DNA of 64,000 bases from Pararhodobacter sp. (GCA_020832545.1 JAFIEK010000004.1:1-64000); one strand, 5' to 3'. Numbered from the stretch's first letter, positions 17,526-26,879 are shown. Numbers and translations are program-made. The notes: generated by a model from the sequence alone, not told the origin.

Positions 17526-18823
17526 GCGGCGCTGCGGGCTGGCAGGCCTGGCGGGCGCTTGTTATCGGGGCTCTGGCCGCTCTGGTGCTGGTCGCGGGGT
17601 TTGGCGGCTGGGCCGTGACTGCCACGCTGTCCGGCGCGGTCGTGGTCAGCGGCCAGATCGAGGTTGAGCGCAATCTGCAAGTTGTGCAGCACCCGGATGG
17701 CGGCGTGATCGAGGCCGTTCTGGCTGTTGAGGGGCAGCAGGTGGCGGCCGGGCAGGTGCTGCTGCGGCTGGACGGGTCGATGCTGCAATCTGAAATGGCC
17801 ATCGTCGAAAGCCAGTATTTCGAAGCACTCGCCCGGCAAGCCCGCCTCAACGCTGAGCGCGAAGGTCATGCGCAGTTGTCCTTTGCCGCCCCACTTACGG
17901 CAGCTATCACTGACCGGTCCGATGCGCGCGACATCGCCGATGGTCAGCGCCGCCTGTTCGAAGCCCGCCGCCTGACACTGCACCAACAGATCGCGCAGTT
18001 GGAACGGCGCCGCGAACAGAACCTTGCGCAGCTTGACGGTCTGTCCGCCCAGCGCCAGGCCACCCGGCGTGAGGCTGAGCTGCTGCATACCGAGCTGGCG
18101 GGGCAGGAAAGGCTTCTATCCCAGGGCTTGATACAGGGCACCCGGGTCAGCACCCTGCAACGCGATGCCGCCCGGTTGGAGGGGGCTCTGGGTGCAATCA
18201 CCGCCGAGATCGCGCAGGTTCATGGCCGCATCACCGAAATTGCGCTGCAGACCGTCACGCTGGAGGCGTCGCGCCGTGAAGAGGCCGAGGGCGCGCTGCG
18301 GGAGCTGGGCATCCGCGTGATTGAACTGGCCGAACGGCGACGCACGCTCAGCGACTACATCGCCCGGCTGGAACTGCGGGCACCGGTTTCAGGCCGGGTG
18401 CACGGCCTGCAGATCACCACGCCCCGCGCGGTTCTGCGCCCGGCCGAGCCGCTCCTGCAGATCGTTCCTCATGACCGGCCGTTGGTGCTTTCGGTGCGCA
18501 TCAGGCCAGATGACATCGACCAGGTTTTCGTCGGCCAGGAGGCCTCGGTCCTGTTTCCGGCGTTCAGCCTGCGCAACATGCCTGATCTGCGTGGCACCGT
18601 CACGATGGTCTCGGCCGACGCCTTTATGGATGAGCGAATCGGCCTGCGATACTTCCGCGCCGAGATCGTTCTTTCCCCTGAGGCAGAATCCCGTCTGGGC
18701 GCGCATGCGCTGATGCCCGGCATGCCGGTCGAGGCCTATATCCGCACCGGCGAGCGCACGCCGCTGGACTACCTGACCCGCCCTCTGACCGAGCATCTGT
18801 TCCGCGCCTTCCGCGAAAGCTGA
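17522..18823 (+). CDS. HlyD-family membrane fusion protein of the type I system
   Basis: 433-residue periplasmic adaptor (PrtE/HlyD type). One N-terminal membrane helix (residues 12-35) is followed by a lipoyl-like half-motif (VVQHPDGGVIEAVLAVEGQQV), a long helical hairpin (about 90-290), the second lipoyl half (LRAPVSGRVHGLQ) and a beta-barrel domain. It connects the upstream ABC exporter to an outer-membrane channel. The four-base ATGA overlap with the ABC gene shows translational coupling. Confidence 0.93.
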   Translation: MSGAAGWQAWRALVIGALAALVLVAGFGGWAVTATLSGAVVVSGQIEVERNLQVVQHPDGGVIEAVLAVEGQQVAAGQVLLRLDGSMLQSEMAIVESQYFEALARQARLNAEREGHAQLSFAAPLTAAITDRSDARDIADGQRRLFEARRLTLHQQIAQLERRREQNLAQLDGLSAQRQATRREAELLHTELAGQERLLSQGLIQGTRVSTLQRDAARLEGALGAITAEIAQVHGRITEIALQTVTLEASRREEAEGALRELGIRVIELAERRRTLSDYIARLELRAPVSGRVHGLQITTPRAVLRPAEPLLQIVPHDRPLVLSVRIRPDDIDQVFVGQEASVLFPAFSLRNMPDLRGTVTMVSADAFMDERIGLRYFRAEIVLSPEAESRLGAHALMPGMPVEAYIRTGERTPLDYLTRPLTEHLFRAFRES

Positions 18824-18896
18824 TGTGTTGGCCCTTTTCGTTTGCCACGCGCTGTGCTTACTCTCGCCCCCGAACCCTCTGCGAAGGAGCCGCGCC

Positions 18897-19361
18897 ATGC
18901 CCCATGCCATCGACCAGCGTCTGACCGATCTCGGCCTGTCCCTGCCCGCCGCCCCGGCCCCCGCCGCCGCCTATGTGCCCTATGTTGTCAGCGGGCGGCT
19001 GGTCTATGTCTCGGGCCAGATCAGCCAAGGTCCGAACGGGCTGATCACGGGCAAGCTGGGAGAAGACATGAGCACTGAACAGGGGGCCGATGCCGCGCGG
19101 TCCTGCGCCCTGGCTCTGCTGGCCCAGTTGCGCGCCGCATGCGGCGGAGATTTCGGTCGACTGAGCCGGGTGGTAAAGCTGACCGGGTTTGTCAACTGCA
19201 CCCCCGATTTCGCCGAACAACCGAAGGTGATCAACGGCGCGTCCGAGCTTCTGGTTGAGGTGCTCGGTGAGACCGGTTGGCACGCGCGTTCTGCAGTCGG
19301 TGTCGCCGCACTGCCGCTGGGTGTCGCTGTCGAAATCGAAGCCATATTCGAGATTGCCTGA
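18897..19361 (+). CDS. RidA-family (YjgF/YER057c) enamine/imine deaminase-like protein
   Basis: 154 residues. RidA proteins hydrolyse reactive enamines and imines released by PLP enzymes. The start at 18897 follows GAAGGAGC. The sequence has the family pattern YVSGQIS, a hydrophobic helix, VVKLTGFVNC and a terminal LPLGVAVEIEAI. This longer subgroup (YjgH/RutC-like, about 150 residues) often lacks the catalytic arginine: here the position near NCTPDF and ALPLG shows no clear Arg, so deaminase activity is uncertain. Its TGA overlaps the next start. Confidence 0.88.
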   Translation: MPHAIDQRLTDLGLSLPAAPAPAAAYVPYVVSGRLVYVSGQISQGPNGLITGKLGEDMSTEQGADAARSCALALLAQLRAACGGDFGRLSRVVKLTGFVNCTPDFAEQPKVINGASELLVEVLGETGWHARSAVGVAALPLGVAVEIEAIFEIA

Positions 19362-20149
19362 TGCCCCCTGATCTTCACCCGGATTTTCTGACCCGTCCAC
19401 TCGCCCATCGTGCCCTGCATGCCTTGACCGGCGAGCGGCCCGAGAACAGCCTCGCCGCGGTCAAGGCCGCGGTTGACGCTGGATATGGCATTGAGATTGA
19501 TCTGCAACCCTCAGCCGATGGGGTGGCAATGGTGTTTCATGACGAAACGCTGGACCGCATGACCGCTGAGGCGGGCCCGGTTGCCGCCAGGACCGCTGCG
19601 GAACTGGGGCAGATCGCACTCAACCAAGGCGGGGGCGCAGGAATTCCCACCCTGACCGAGGTGCTGCATGCGGTTGGCGGGCGCGTGCCGCTGCTGATCG
19701 AGGTGAAGGACCAGAGCGGCAGCCTCGGCCCGGTGGATCGCGTGCTGGAACATGCTGCTGCCGCCGCGCTGGAAGGCTACGACGGGCCGGTGGCGCTGAT
19801 GTCTTTCAACCCGCATTCGGTGGCGGCACTGGCCGAAGCCGCGCCACATTTGCCGCGCGGGCTGACCACCTATGCCTTCCCTGCCAGCGACTTTCCGCAA
19901 GCCGAGGACAACCCGGCGCTGGAAGCACGGCGCGCCGCGCTGGCTGCAATCGCTGATTACGAGCGGGTGGGCGCGGTGTTCGTTTCGCACCATTGGCGCG
20001 ATCTGGCCAGCCCCCGGGTGGCTGAGCTGAAGGCACAGGGCGCAGCGATTCTGTGCTGGACAATCCGCAGCCCGGAAGAAGAGGCCACCGCCCGCCAGAT
20101 CGCCCAGAACATTACGTTCGAGCAGTATTCCCCGGAATTCGACAACTGA
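19361..20149 (+). CDS. Glycerophosphodiester phosphodiesterase
   Basis: 262-residue cytoplasmic GDPD (UgpQ-like) that splits glycerophosphodiesters to glycerol 3-phosphate and an alcohol. The start ATG at 19361 overlaps the RidA stop (TGATG). The active site is visible: LAHRALH, RPENSLAAV, the metal-binding EIDLQPSADGVAMVFHD, and LLIEVKDQ. The C-terminal CWTIRSPEE replaces the usual WTVN motif. The first His is followed by RALHA rather than RG, common in this subgroup. Confidence 0.9.
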   Translation: MPPDLHPDFLTRPLAHRALHALTGERPENSLAAVKAAVDAGYGIEIDLQPSADGVAMVFHDETLDRMTAEAGPVAARTAAELGQIALNQGGGAGIPTLTEVLHAVGGRVPLLIEVKDQSGSLGPVDRVLEHAAAAALEGYDGPVALMSFNPHSVAALAEAAPHLPRGLTTYAFPASDFPQAEDNPALEARRAALAAIADYERVGAVFVSHHWRDLASPRVAELKAQGAAILCWTIRSPEEEATARQIAQNITFEQYSPEFDN

Positions 20150-20156
20150 CAGAAAG

Positions 20157-20180
20157 GCCCCGGCGTCAGCGCCGGGCCAA
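20157..20180. terminator. GC-rich hairpin between convergent genes
   Basis: GGCCCCGGCG-TCA-GCGCCGGGCC forms a stable stem with a small bulge between the phosphodiesterase stop and the convergent Wza-like gene. It lacks a strong T-tract on either strand but can serve both transcripts. Confidence 0.5.
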
Positions 20181-20195
20181 TCCGAACCGTAACAA

Positions 20196-21359
20196 TCAGA
20201 ACGTGTTGCGCACGATCCGGAACAGGCTCAACACCTGCTGCATGGCCGGAACCGGCGATTCGGTGGCCAGAACCACGTCATTGGGCTGGATCAGGAAGCG
20301 CTGCGCTGCAAACAGTCCGTCTGCATTGGTCAGGTCAAAGGTAAAGATCACCCAGGGCTTTCTCGGATACGCGCCCTCGGCGCGCACATCTGACTGAGCA
20401 TATTCACGCAGCACCATCACCCCGCGCAGATCGGCGCGTGCTGACGACAGTCCGCCAATGGTGGACAAGGCGTCAAGTGCGTTGATTTCCTCACGCTCGA
20501 AGTAAACCACCTCCTGTCGGCCAGAGGCACCCAACGCGACAAAATTGCGGCTGTCCTGTTCTACGAGGATACGGTCGCCGCCCCGCAACTGGATATCCTG
20601 CGCAGGTTCGGAAAACAGGCGGTGCGCGGGAATCTCATAGGACACCCCCGCCCGCTGCAGGCGGACCAGCGGGTTGCGAAGGCCCGGGCTGATCCCACCC
20701 GCCTCGGCCAGCACGGTGAGGATCGTGGGGCTGATCTCGGTCAGCGGGACGCGCCCGGGCGACGCTACGCCGGTGACCACATCGATTGTGTTGCCTGAAC
20801 CGGGGGTAACCGTCAGTTGCACCTGCGCATCGGGCACAATGGCTTCCATCCGCTCCTGGATGTCACGCCGCGCGGTTTCGGCGGTCATGCCAGACACGGT
20901 GATTTCGCCCACATAGGGCACAAAGATGCGCCCGCTGGTCGAGACACTGATATCCCGCATATCTGCGAAGCGCTGCTCAAACGTCGTCAGAAGCGACGTG
21001 TCCTGACTGTCCCATATCGCCAGCGAGATCTGGTCGCCCGCGCGGATCAGCCGTGTGGTGGCGCTGGCGCCGGTGCCAACCCATGAATACCGCACCGCAC
21101 CGGCCGGGCGCGGCCAACTGTTGATCTCGCTCAGCGCGGCGCGCGACACCTCCACCACCTGATAATCGGAATCCTCGCCCTGAGTGCCGCGCAAAACTTC
21201 GGACTGCATGGCTGCGCCGCGAGGCAAGGCACAAGCCGCAAGCATCGGGATCAACAGCAAAACCGTCATAAGCCGTGCCACACCGCGCCACCGCGCGTCG
21301 TTGCCAGTATGGTTCTGGACGGTCGCGGCAGGGAGCGACAGGTCGCGGGCGAGATGCAT
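20196..21359 (-). CDS. Wza-type polysaccharide export lipoprotein
   Basis: 387 residues from the ATG at 21359 (an upstream start at 21386 is possible). The signal ends in a lipobox LAAC, so the protein is an outer-membrane lipoprotein. It has the Poly_export domain (LIRAGDQISLAIWD, ISVSTSGRIFVPYVGEI, AQVQLTV) and SLBB-like domains (VVTGVASPGRVPL, then FVALGASGRQEVVYF). These proteins form the outer-membrane pore for capsule or exopolysaccharide. No other capsule gene is adjacent. A leftward terminator lies directly upstream. Confidence 0.9.
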   Translation of the reverse strand: MHLARDLSLPAATVQNHTGNDARWRGVARLMTVLLLIPMLAACALPRGAAMQSEVLRGTQGEDSDYQVVEVSRAALSEINSWPRPAGAVRYSWVGTGASATTRLIRAGDQISLAIWDSQDTSLLTTFEQRFADMRDISVSTSGRIFVPYVGEITVSGMTAETARRDIQERMEAIVPDAQVQLTVTPGSGNTIDVVTGVASPGRVPLTEISPTILTVLAEAGGISPGLRNPLVRLQRAGVSYEIPAHRLFSEPAQDIQLRGGDRILVEQDSRNFVALGASGRQEVVYFEREEINALDALSTIGGLSSARADLRGVMVLREYAQSDVRAEGAYPRKPWVIFTFDLTNADGLFAAQRFLIQPNDVVLATESPVPAMQQVLSLFRIVRNTF

Positions 21360-21404
21360 GTTCGGTTTCGCCTGTGTCCGTTTCAACGAAGGGCCGCGGG
21401 GGCC

Positions 21405-21429
21405 AAAAAAACGGGCCGGACTTCGGCCC
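21405..21429 (-). terminator. Leftward intrinsic terminator upstream of the Wza-like gene
   Basis: On the minus strand GGGCCG-AAGTC-CGGCCC is followed by G and seven T residues. This is the best intrinsic terminator in the area, yet it sits in front of, not after, the minus-strand gene, 40-50 bases from its start. It implies either attenuation of that gene or the end of a small minus-strand RNA from the 21430-21660 gap. Confidence 0.75.
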
Positions 21430-21582
21430 TGTCTGGCGGCAGACGTTATCCGCGATCAGGCTTTGCGGCAAGCGGGAACAAGGCCTTTGTGGCCACTGCG
21501 GCGCAACTTGGCCGAGACAATGTGCCTTTCCTGCACCCCTCAGCCTGATCGGTGCCGGGAGCCGGTTAACGCGACGTCGGGG

Positions 21583-21609
21583 CTTGTCAGTCGCGGCGGG
21601 TCTGACAAG
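21583..21609. promoter_or_regulatory. Perfect dyad CTTGTCAG/CTGACAAG upstream of fadD
   Basis: CTTGTCAG (21583-21590) and CTGACAAG (21602-21609) are exact complements around 11 bases, in the divergent gap between the Wza-like gene and fadD. It may be an operator for fadD or a hairpin in a leader RNA. Confidence 0.35.
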
Positions 21610-21688
21610 AAACCGACTAGGCGCGCGCCCTTGAGGGCGCTAAGCTTTTAGCCCGGCCCCGTGCCGGAAAGACGCTTGGGAGGGCAAT

Positions 21689-23431
21689 GTGACATCTACC
21701 AGACTGGGGGACCGGCCATGGCTGGCGGCCTATGGTGCCGAGATCGAATCCGAACTGCCCGCACCGCGTTTCGACAATCTCGCAGCTCTGGTCAAGGACG
21801 CCTGCACCCGCTTCGCGGATCGCCTCGCCTTCACCTGTGTCGTGCCCAACGGCATGAACGGCTCGCTGACCTTCGCGCAGGTCGATGCAATGTCGGATGC
21901 CTTCGCCGCCTTCCTGCGCCATGATTGCGGGTTAAAGCCGGGCGCGCGTGTGGCAGTGCAACTGCCCAATGGCCTGCCCTATCCGGTCGTGGCCTTTGGG
22001 GTGTTGAAAGCCGGGTGCGTACTGGTCAACACCAACCCGCTTTATACCCCGTCCGAGATGGTGCATCAGTTCAACGACTCGGGCGCCGAAGTGCTGGTAA
22101 TCGTGGACATGTTTGCCGACAAGCTGGCGCAGGTGATCCCGCAGACCGGCATCCGCACCGTAGTTCTTGCGGGCGTGCCTGAATTCTTCCCGCGCATCCC
22201 GCAAACGGTGGTGCGCGGCGTGCAGAAGGTCTGGTCGCGCAGCTTGCCCCCGGTGCCAAAGCTTGAGGTGCCGGTCCTGCGCATTACGCAGGCGTTGGCC
22301 AAGGGACGCTCGGACAAGATTGATCCGCAGCAATGGTGGGACTGGCTGAAGTCAGATGATCTGGCGATGTTGCAGTACACTGGCGGCACCACCGGTGTGG
22401 CCAAGGGCGCGATGCTGACGCATGGCAATATTCTGGCCAACCTGGCGCAGGTTCAGGCGATGGGCCGCTCGCATATGGCGGGCGAGGATTGCGTGCTGAC
22501 CGCGTTGCCGCTCTACCATATCTTCGCCTTCACGGCCAATCTGATGACATTCTTCGAGATCGGCGCGCGCAACATTCTGGTGCCCTCGCCGCGCCCGGTG
22601 CAGAATATACAGCGCGCGATTGAAAATTATCCGATCACCTGGATCACCGGCGTCAACACGCTTTTCAACGGCCTGATGAACGAGGAGTGGTTTTCCGCCT
22701 TCCCGCCGCGCAAACTGCGCGCGGCCATCGCCGGCGGCACCGCGCTGCATGGGGCCGTCGCCCGGCGCTGGGAGGATATAACCGGCACCCGCATCGCCGA
22801 AGGCTATGGCCTGACCGAATCCTCTCCGCTGGTCAGTTTCAACCCGCTGACCGGGAAAGTGCGGCCAGACAGCATCGGCATTCCGGTCCCCGGCACCGAG
22901 ATCGCGCTGGTCGATGATGACGACGCGCCGGTGCCGTTGGGACAGCCGGGCGAGTTGATCGTCAAAGGTCCGCAGGTCATGCAAGGCTACTGGCAGCGCC
23001 CCGACGACACGGCGCAGACACTGAAGAACGGCTGGCTGTACACCGGTGATGTTGCGGTGATGGATGAAGACGGCTACCTGAAGATCGTCGATCGCAAGAA
23101 GGATCTGGTGATCGTTTCAGGGTTCAACGTTTATCCCAACGAGGTTGAGGATGCGCTGGCCAAGCTGGATACCGTGCTGGAGGCTGCGGTTGTCGGCGTC
23201 CCTGACATGCATACCGGCGAAGCCGTGCGCGCCTATGTCGTCAGGAACCCTGACAGCGTGGGCGAACTGACACCGGACGCCGTGATCGCCCACTGCAAGA
23301 CGCTGCTCACCGGCTATAAAGTGCCAAGATCGGTGATCATCCGGGACGAGCTGCCAAAATCGCCCATCGGAAAGATCCTGCGCAAGGACCTCAAGGCCGA
23401 GGTCAGGGCCGAATTCGCCGCGAAAGGGTAA
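21689..23431 (+). CDS. fadD: Long-chain fatty acid-CoA ligase
   Basis: 580-residue AMP-forming acyl-CoA synthetase at the start of beta-oxidation. The GTG start at 21689 follows GGGAGGG. Motifs: P-loop YTGGTTGVAKGA, adenine motif GYGLTESSP, hinge LYTGDV and DRKKDLVIVSGFN, and the C-terminal lysine in PIGKILRKDL. Size and order match E. coli FadD. The next gene starts three bases after the stop, so the three following genes form an operon. Confidence 0.93.
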   Translation: MTSTRLGDRPWLAAYGAEIESELPAPRFDNLAALVKDACTRFADRLAFTCVVPNGMNGSLTFAQVDAMSDAFAAFLRHDCGLKPGARVAVQLPNGLPYPVVAFGVLKAGCVLVNTNPLYTPSEMVHQFNDSGAEVLVIVDMFADKLAQVIPQTGIRTVVLAGVPEFFPRIPQTVVRGVQKVWSRSLPPVPKLEVPVLRITQALAKGRSDKIDPQQWWDWLKSDDLAMLQYTGGTTGVAKGAMLTHGNILANLAQVQAMGRSHMAGEDCVLTALPLYHIFAFTANLMTFFEIGARNILVPSPRPVQNIQRAIENYPITWITGVNTLFNGLMNEEWFSAFPPRKLRAAIAGGTALHGAVARRWEDITGTRIAEGYGLTESSPLVSFNPLTGKVRPDSIGIPVPGTEIALVDDDDAPVPLGQPGELIVKGPQVMQGYWQRPDDTAQTLKNGWLYTGDVAVMDEDGYLKIVDRKKDLVIVSGFNVYPNEVEDALAKLDTVLEAAVVGVPDMHTGEAVRAYVVRNPDSVGELTPDAVIAHCKTLLTGYKVPRSVIIRDELPKSPIGKILRKDLKAEVRAEFAAKG

Positions 23432-23434
23432 ATC

Positions 23435-24337
23435 ATGCTGACCGAGCTGGAAACCACACTTCTGGGCATCATGATGATGGTGATCATGCTGGGCATGGGC
23501 GCCTCGATGACCCCGCGCGACTTTCTCATCGCCTTCCGCAAGCCCAAAGGTATTCTGGTGGGCCTGCTCAGTCAGTTCGCCGTGATGCCGTTTCTGGGCT
23601 TTCTGCTGGCTGTGTCGCTTGGCCTGCCCGCGCCGCTGATCGTGGGGCTGTTGTTGATCGCCTGTATGCCGGGCGGCACTACCTCAAACATTTTCGCCTA
23701 TTTCTCCAAGGGCGTTCTGGCCCTGTCGATCATGATGACCACGGTATCCACCATGGTCGCCGTGGTGATGGTGCCGATTTTGCTGACCTTCTACAGCGGC
23801 ATGGCGGGGGTGACAGGCGATTACGCGATCCCCGCGGCGAATGTGGCGCAGGTGCTGGTAGTGCTACTGGTACCCACCGCGCTGGGCATGGTGCTACGCA
23901 AGCTCAACGCCAATATCGGCGCCACGATCGAGCTGATCGGCTCGTTCATGGGGGTAGTGGTGATCGTGTTCCTGATCGCCTCATGGGTGCCGCGCAACTA
24001 CCAGCTTCTGCTCGATACCGGGCCAAGCGTCTATTTCGTGACCATCGGCATCGGGCTGATCGGCATGCTGTTTGGCTATTGGGTCGCGCGCGGGCTGGCA
24101 CAGGATACCAACCGCTCCCGCACCATCAGCCTGGAGACCGGCATCCAGAACGGGCCGCTGGCGGTGCTGGTGATCACACTCAGCTTTGCAGGTGAGATGC
24201 AGCAGGAGGTGCTGTTGATACCGGTGCTCTATAGCCTGTTCATCGTCATCACCTCCACCTTCATCACGCTCTGGTACCGCCGCAGCGCCACGCGTGAGGC
24301 TTTGGCGCGCGATGCCGCCAAGGTCCGCACAGTCTGA
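23435..24337 (+). CDS. Bile acid:sodium symporter (BASS/SBF) family transporter
   Basis: 300-residue polytopic inner-membrane protein with about nine helices. Family motifs include the LGMGASMTPRDF segment, the conserved ACMPGGTTSNIFAYFSKG crossover region with sodium-binding residues, and the ETGIQNGPLAVLVI second crossover. Bacterial members carry bile acids, pantoate, keto acids or other organic anions. Placement between fadD and an FAD dehydrogenase suggests uptake of a carboxylate or steroid-like acid; the substrate is unknown. Confidence 0.9.
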   Translation: MLTELETTLLGIMMMVIMLGMGASMTPRDFLIAFRKPKGILVGLLSQFAVMPFLGFLLAVSLGLPAPLIVGLLLIACMPGGTTSNIFAYFSKGVLALSIMMTTVSTMVAVVMVPILLTFYSGMAGVTGDYAIPAANVAQVLVVLLVPTALGMVLRKLNANIGATIELIGSFMGVVVIVFLIASWVPRNYQLLLDTGPSVYFVTIGIGLIGMLFGYWVARGLAQDTNRSRTISLETGIQNGPLAVLVITLSFAGEMQQEVLLIPVLYSLFIVITSTFITLWYRRSATREALARDAAKVRTV

Positions 24338-24338
24338 C

Positions 24339-25991
24339 ATGGCCCGCACTGACGCCATAGTGGTCGGTGCGGGGCTGGCAGGGCTGGTCGCGGCCTGCGA
24401 ACTGGCCGGGCGCGGCAAGAGCGTGATCGTGCTGGATCAGGAGGGCGCACAGAACCTCGGCGGGCAGGCATTCTGGTCGCTCGGCGGTCTGTTTATGGTC
24501 GATACGCCTGAGCAGCGCCGCTTGCGCATCCGCGACAGCCACGCGCTGGCCCTGGCGGACTGGATGGGCTCTGCGCAGTTCAATGGTCCGCAAGATCACT
24601 GGCCCCGCCGCACCGCCAAGGCCTATCTGGATTTCGCCGCGGGCGAGATGCGGTCATGGCTGCACGCGATGGGCATGCGCTGGTTCCCGGTGGTCGGCTG
24701 GGCCGAGCGCGGCGGCGCGCTGGCCGATGGTCACGGCAATTCAGTGCCGCGCTTTCATATCACATGGGGCACCGGGCCGGGGGTGCTGGCGCCCTTCATC
24801 GCCCGCGCCCGAGCGCTCAAAGTTCAAGGCCTCCTGACCTTCGACTTCCGCCACCGCGCCACAGAGATCCTGAAAGAGAACGGGCGCGTGACGGGCGTGG
24901 CCGGAGAGGTTCTGGAACCCACGGATGCCCTGCGCGGCCAATCCTCCAGCCGCATTGTTACCGGCCGGTTCGAGCACCATGCCGATGCGGTAATCGTCAC
25001 CTCCGGTGGCATCGGCGGCGACCTTGCGCGCGTTCGCCGCCAATGGCCCACCGCCCGCCTCGGCCCCGCCCCCAAACGAATGGTCGCAGGCGTGCCCGCC
25101 CATGTCGACGGCGCGATGATTGACACCACGGCGGCTGTCGGCGCCGCGCTGACCAACACCGACCGGATGTGGCATTACACCGAGGGACTGCAGAACTGGA
25201 ACCCCATCTGGCCCAACCACGGCATCCGCATTCTGCCCGGCCCCTCCTCGATGTGGTTTGACGCCGCAGGCCACCGGATGGAGGCACCCTGCCTGCCCGG
25301 TTTCGATACGCTCGCCACGCTCAAACGTATCCTCGCCACCGGGCAGGACTACAGTTGGTTCATCCTGACCCAGGCCATCATCCGCAAGGAATTCGCGCTC
25401 TCCGGCTCAGAACAGAACCCTGACCTGACGAACGGCGGCTGGCGCGAGGTGCTTGCCTCCCGCCTCAGCGGGGGCGGCAAAGCCCCTGCCCCGGTTGAGG
25501 CCTTCAAGGAACATGGCGCCGATTTCATTGTGGCTGATGATCTGGAAACATTGGTGGCGGGCATGAACCGCATAGCGGAACACCCGCTTGACCCAGCCCA
25601 TATCCGCGCGCAGATCGAGGCCCGTGATGCGCAACTGAACAACCCCTTCGCCAAAGATGCGCAAATCATCGCCCTGCGCCAGACCCGCACCTATCTCGGC
25701 GACCGGCTGATCCGCACCGCCAGACCCCATCGCCTGCTCGACCCGTCCAAAGGCCCGCTGATCGCGGTCAAGCTGCACATCCTCACCCGCAAGACCCTTG
25801 GTGGCATCCACACCAACCTTGACGGCGCGGTGCTCGACGCGCAGGGCCAGCCCATCGACGGCCTCTTCGCCGCCGGTGAATGCGCAGGCTTCGGCGGTGG
25901 CGGCTATCACGGCCATAACGCGCTCGAAGGCACCTTTCTCGGCGGCTGCCTGTTCTCTGGCCGCAACGCCGGTCGCGCCGCCCTCGCCTGA
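24339..25991 (+). CDS. FAD-binding dehydrogenase (KstD/fumarate-reductase-like)
   Basis: 550 residues from the ATG at 24339, one base after the upstream stop. The N-terminal dinucleotide fold is intact (VVGAGLAGLVAACELA, VIVLDQE). A C-terminal FAD segment GLFAAGECAGFGGGGYHGHNALEGTFLGG is split by substrate-domain residues. This is the FAD-binding dehydrogenase group related to flavocytochrome c and 3-ketosteroid dehydrogenases. With a fatty acyl-CoA ligase and a BASS carrier upstream, a role in oxidising a lipid-like acid is plausible. The actual substrate is unknown. Confidence 0.88.
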   Translation: MARTDAIVVGAGLAGLVAACELAGRGKSVIVLDQEGAQNLGGQAFWSLGGLFMVDTPEQRRLRIRDSHALALADWMGSAQFNGPQDHWPRRTAKAYLDFAAGEMRSWLHAMGMRWFPVVGWAERGGALADGHGNSVPRFHITWGTGPGVLAPFIARARALKVQGLLTFDFRHRATEILKENGRVTGVAGEVLEPTDALRGQSSSRIVTGRFEHHADAVIVTSGGIGGDLARVRRQWPTARLGPAPKRMVAGVPAHVDGAMIDTTAAVGAALTNTDRMWHYTEGLQNWNPIWPNHGIRILPGPSSMWFDAAGHRMEAPCLPGFDTLATLKRILATGQDYSWFILTQAIIRKEFALSGSEQNPDLTNGGWREVLASRLSGGGKAPAPVEAFKEHGADFIVADDLETLVAGMNRIAEHPLDPAHIRAQIEARDAQLNNPFAKDAQIIALRQTRTYLGDRLIRTARPHRLLDPSKGPLIAVKLHILTRKTLGGIHTNLDGAVLDAQGQPIDGLFAAGECAGFGGGGYHGHNALEGTFLGGCLFSGRNAGRAALA

Positions 25992-26012
25992 TGCTTCATG
26001 TGTTCAAAAATA

Positions 26013-26060
26013 TCCTGCGGGGGTGAGGCGCGCAGCGCCGAGGGGGCGCAAAGCCCCCTT
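26013..26060 (+). terminator. Second copy of the G-rich intergenic repeat, with terminator
   Basis: TCCT-GC-GGGGG-TGA-GG-CGCGCAGCG precedes a hairpin GGGGGC (26042-26047)-GCAAA-GCCCCC (26053-26058) plus TT. It follows the FAD dehydrogenase and aligns with 9857-9905. It likely ends the fadD operon and also faces the convergent rhomboid-like gene. Confidence 0.7.
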
Positions 26061-26075
26061 ACCCGGCCACCACCC

Positions 26076-26789
26076 TCACCGGTGCCGCAACCTTGCACGC
26101 AGCCGCGCCCATGCCCCCGGCCCGACCAAAGCCGACAGTGCAAAACCAAAGCCGAACGCCGCGATCTCGGCAATCCAGCCCTGCCCGGCCTCGGCCATCA
26201 GGCCAAAACCCAGACGCGCCACCAGCAACACGCCGATCAGCGCGAATGCCCGCCGCCGCCCTGCGGCATCTCCGGCCACCTGCCAGCGCCACCAGGTCAG
26301 CGCGCCCACCAGCCCGAAGACCATGGCCATGCCGCCCAAGAGCCAGCCCTGCTCATCCGTGCCCATCGTCAACCCGAACACCACGGCGCCTGCCATTGGC
26401 GGCACCACCAGCACGACCAGAAAGGCCCGCACACCAAACGCCTCTGCCACGTATTTGCCCAGCGCCGCCAACAACACCACCACGAAAAACGCGTGCATCG
26501 GCCCGGCATGGATCAGCCCGAACGCCGGATATCGCCACAGATGCGACAGCGGGTAGCGCCCGGTCTCCCACATCCAGTCCTGCACCGCACTGGAAAACCC
26601 GAACCGCTCGATCGCACCCAGCCGCCAACCCACCGCCTGTGGCCCGCCGATCAGCCCGGCCCCCCCGGCCCACAAAACAAGTTCGATCCCGGCGATCAGC
26701 ACAATCAGCAGCCAGACCGCGCCCGGCAGCGGGTTGAAGGGTGCTGCATTGAGATCGCGCAGCGTGTCTTCGTGGTCATCCTTACTCAT
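26076..26789 (-). CDS. Rhomboid-like membrane protein lacking the catalytic serine motif
   Basis: 237 residues from the ATG at 26789, which follows AGAGGAAA. About six membrane helices. Helix 2 carries HAGPMHAFF, resembling the rhomboid histidine segment, but the expected GxSG of helix 4 reads GGMAM and the usual paired histidine near the end is absent. It is therefore probably a non-proteolytic rhomboid-fold protein. It is divergent from trpS. Confidence 0.75.
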   Translation of the reverse strand: MSKDDHEDTLRDLNAAPFNPLPGAVWLLIVLIAGIELVLWAGGAGLIGGPQAVGWRLGAIERFGFSSAVQDWMWETGRYPLSHLWRYPAFGLIHAGPMHAFFVVVLLAALGKYVAEAFGVRAFLVVLVVPPMAGAVVFGLTMGTDEQGWLLGGMAMVFGLVGALTWWRWQVAGDAAGRRRAFALIGVLLVARLGFGLMAEAGQGWIAEIAAFGFGFALSALVGPGAWARLRARLRHR

Positions 26790-26879
26790 GGCTTTCCTCT
26801 GGCGGTGCTGCCTTGGTTGACGCCCCGCCATGCGAGCGATAAGCGAAGCGACACCAGTTTTCCACTACGGAGTGACGGC

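Noticed and set aside
25998-26879. N-terminal extension of trpS by about 290 codons
   Set aside because: It overlaps the divergent rhomboid-like gene, is Pro/His/Gln-rich, and the synthetase starts normally at 26880 with a ribosome site.
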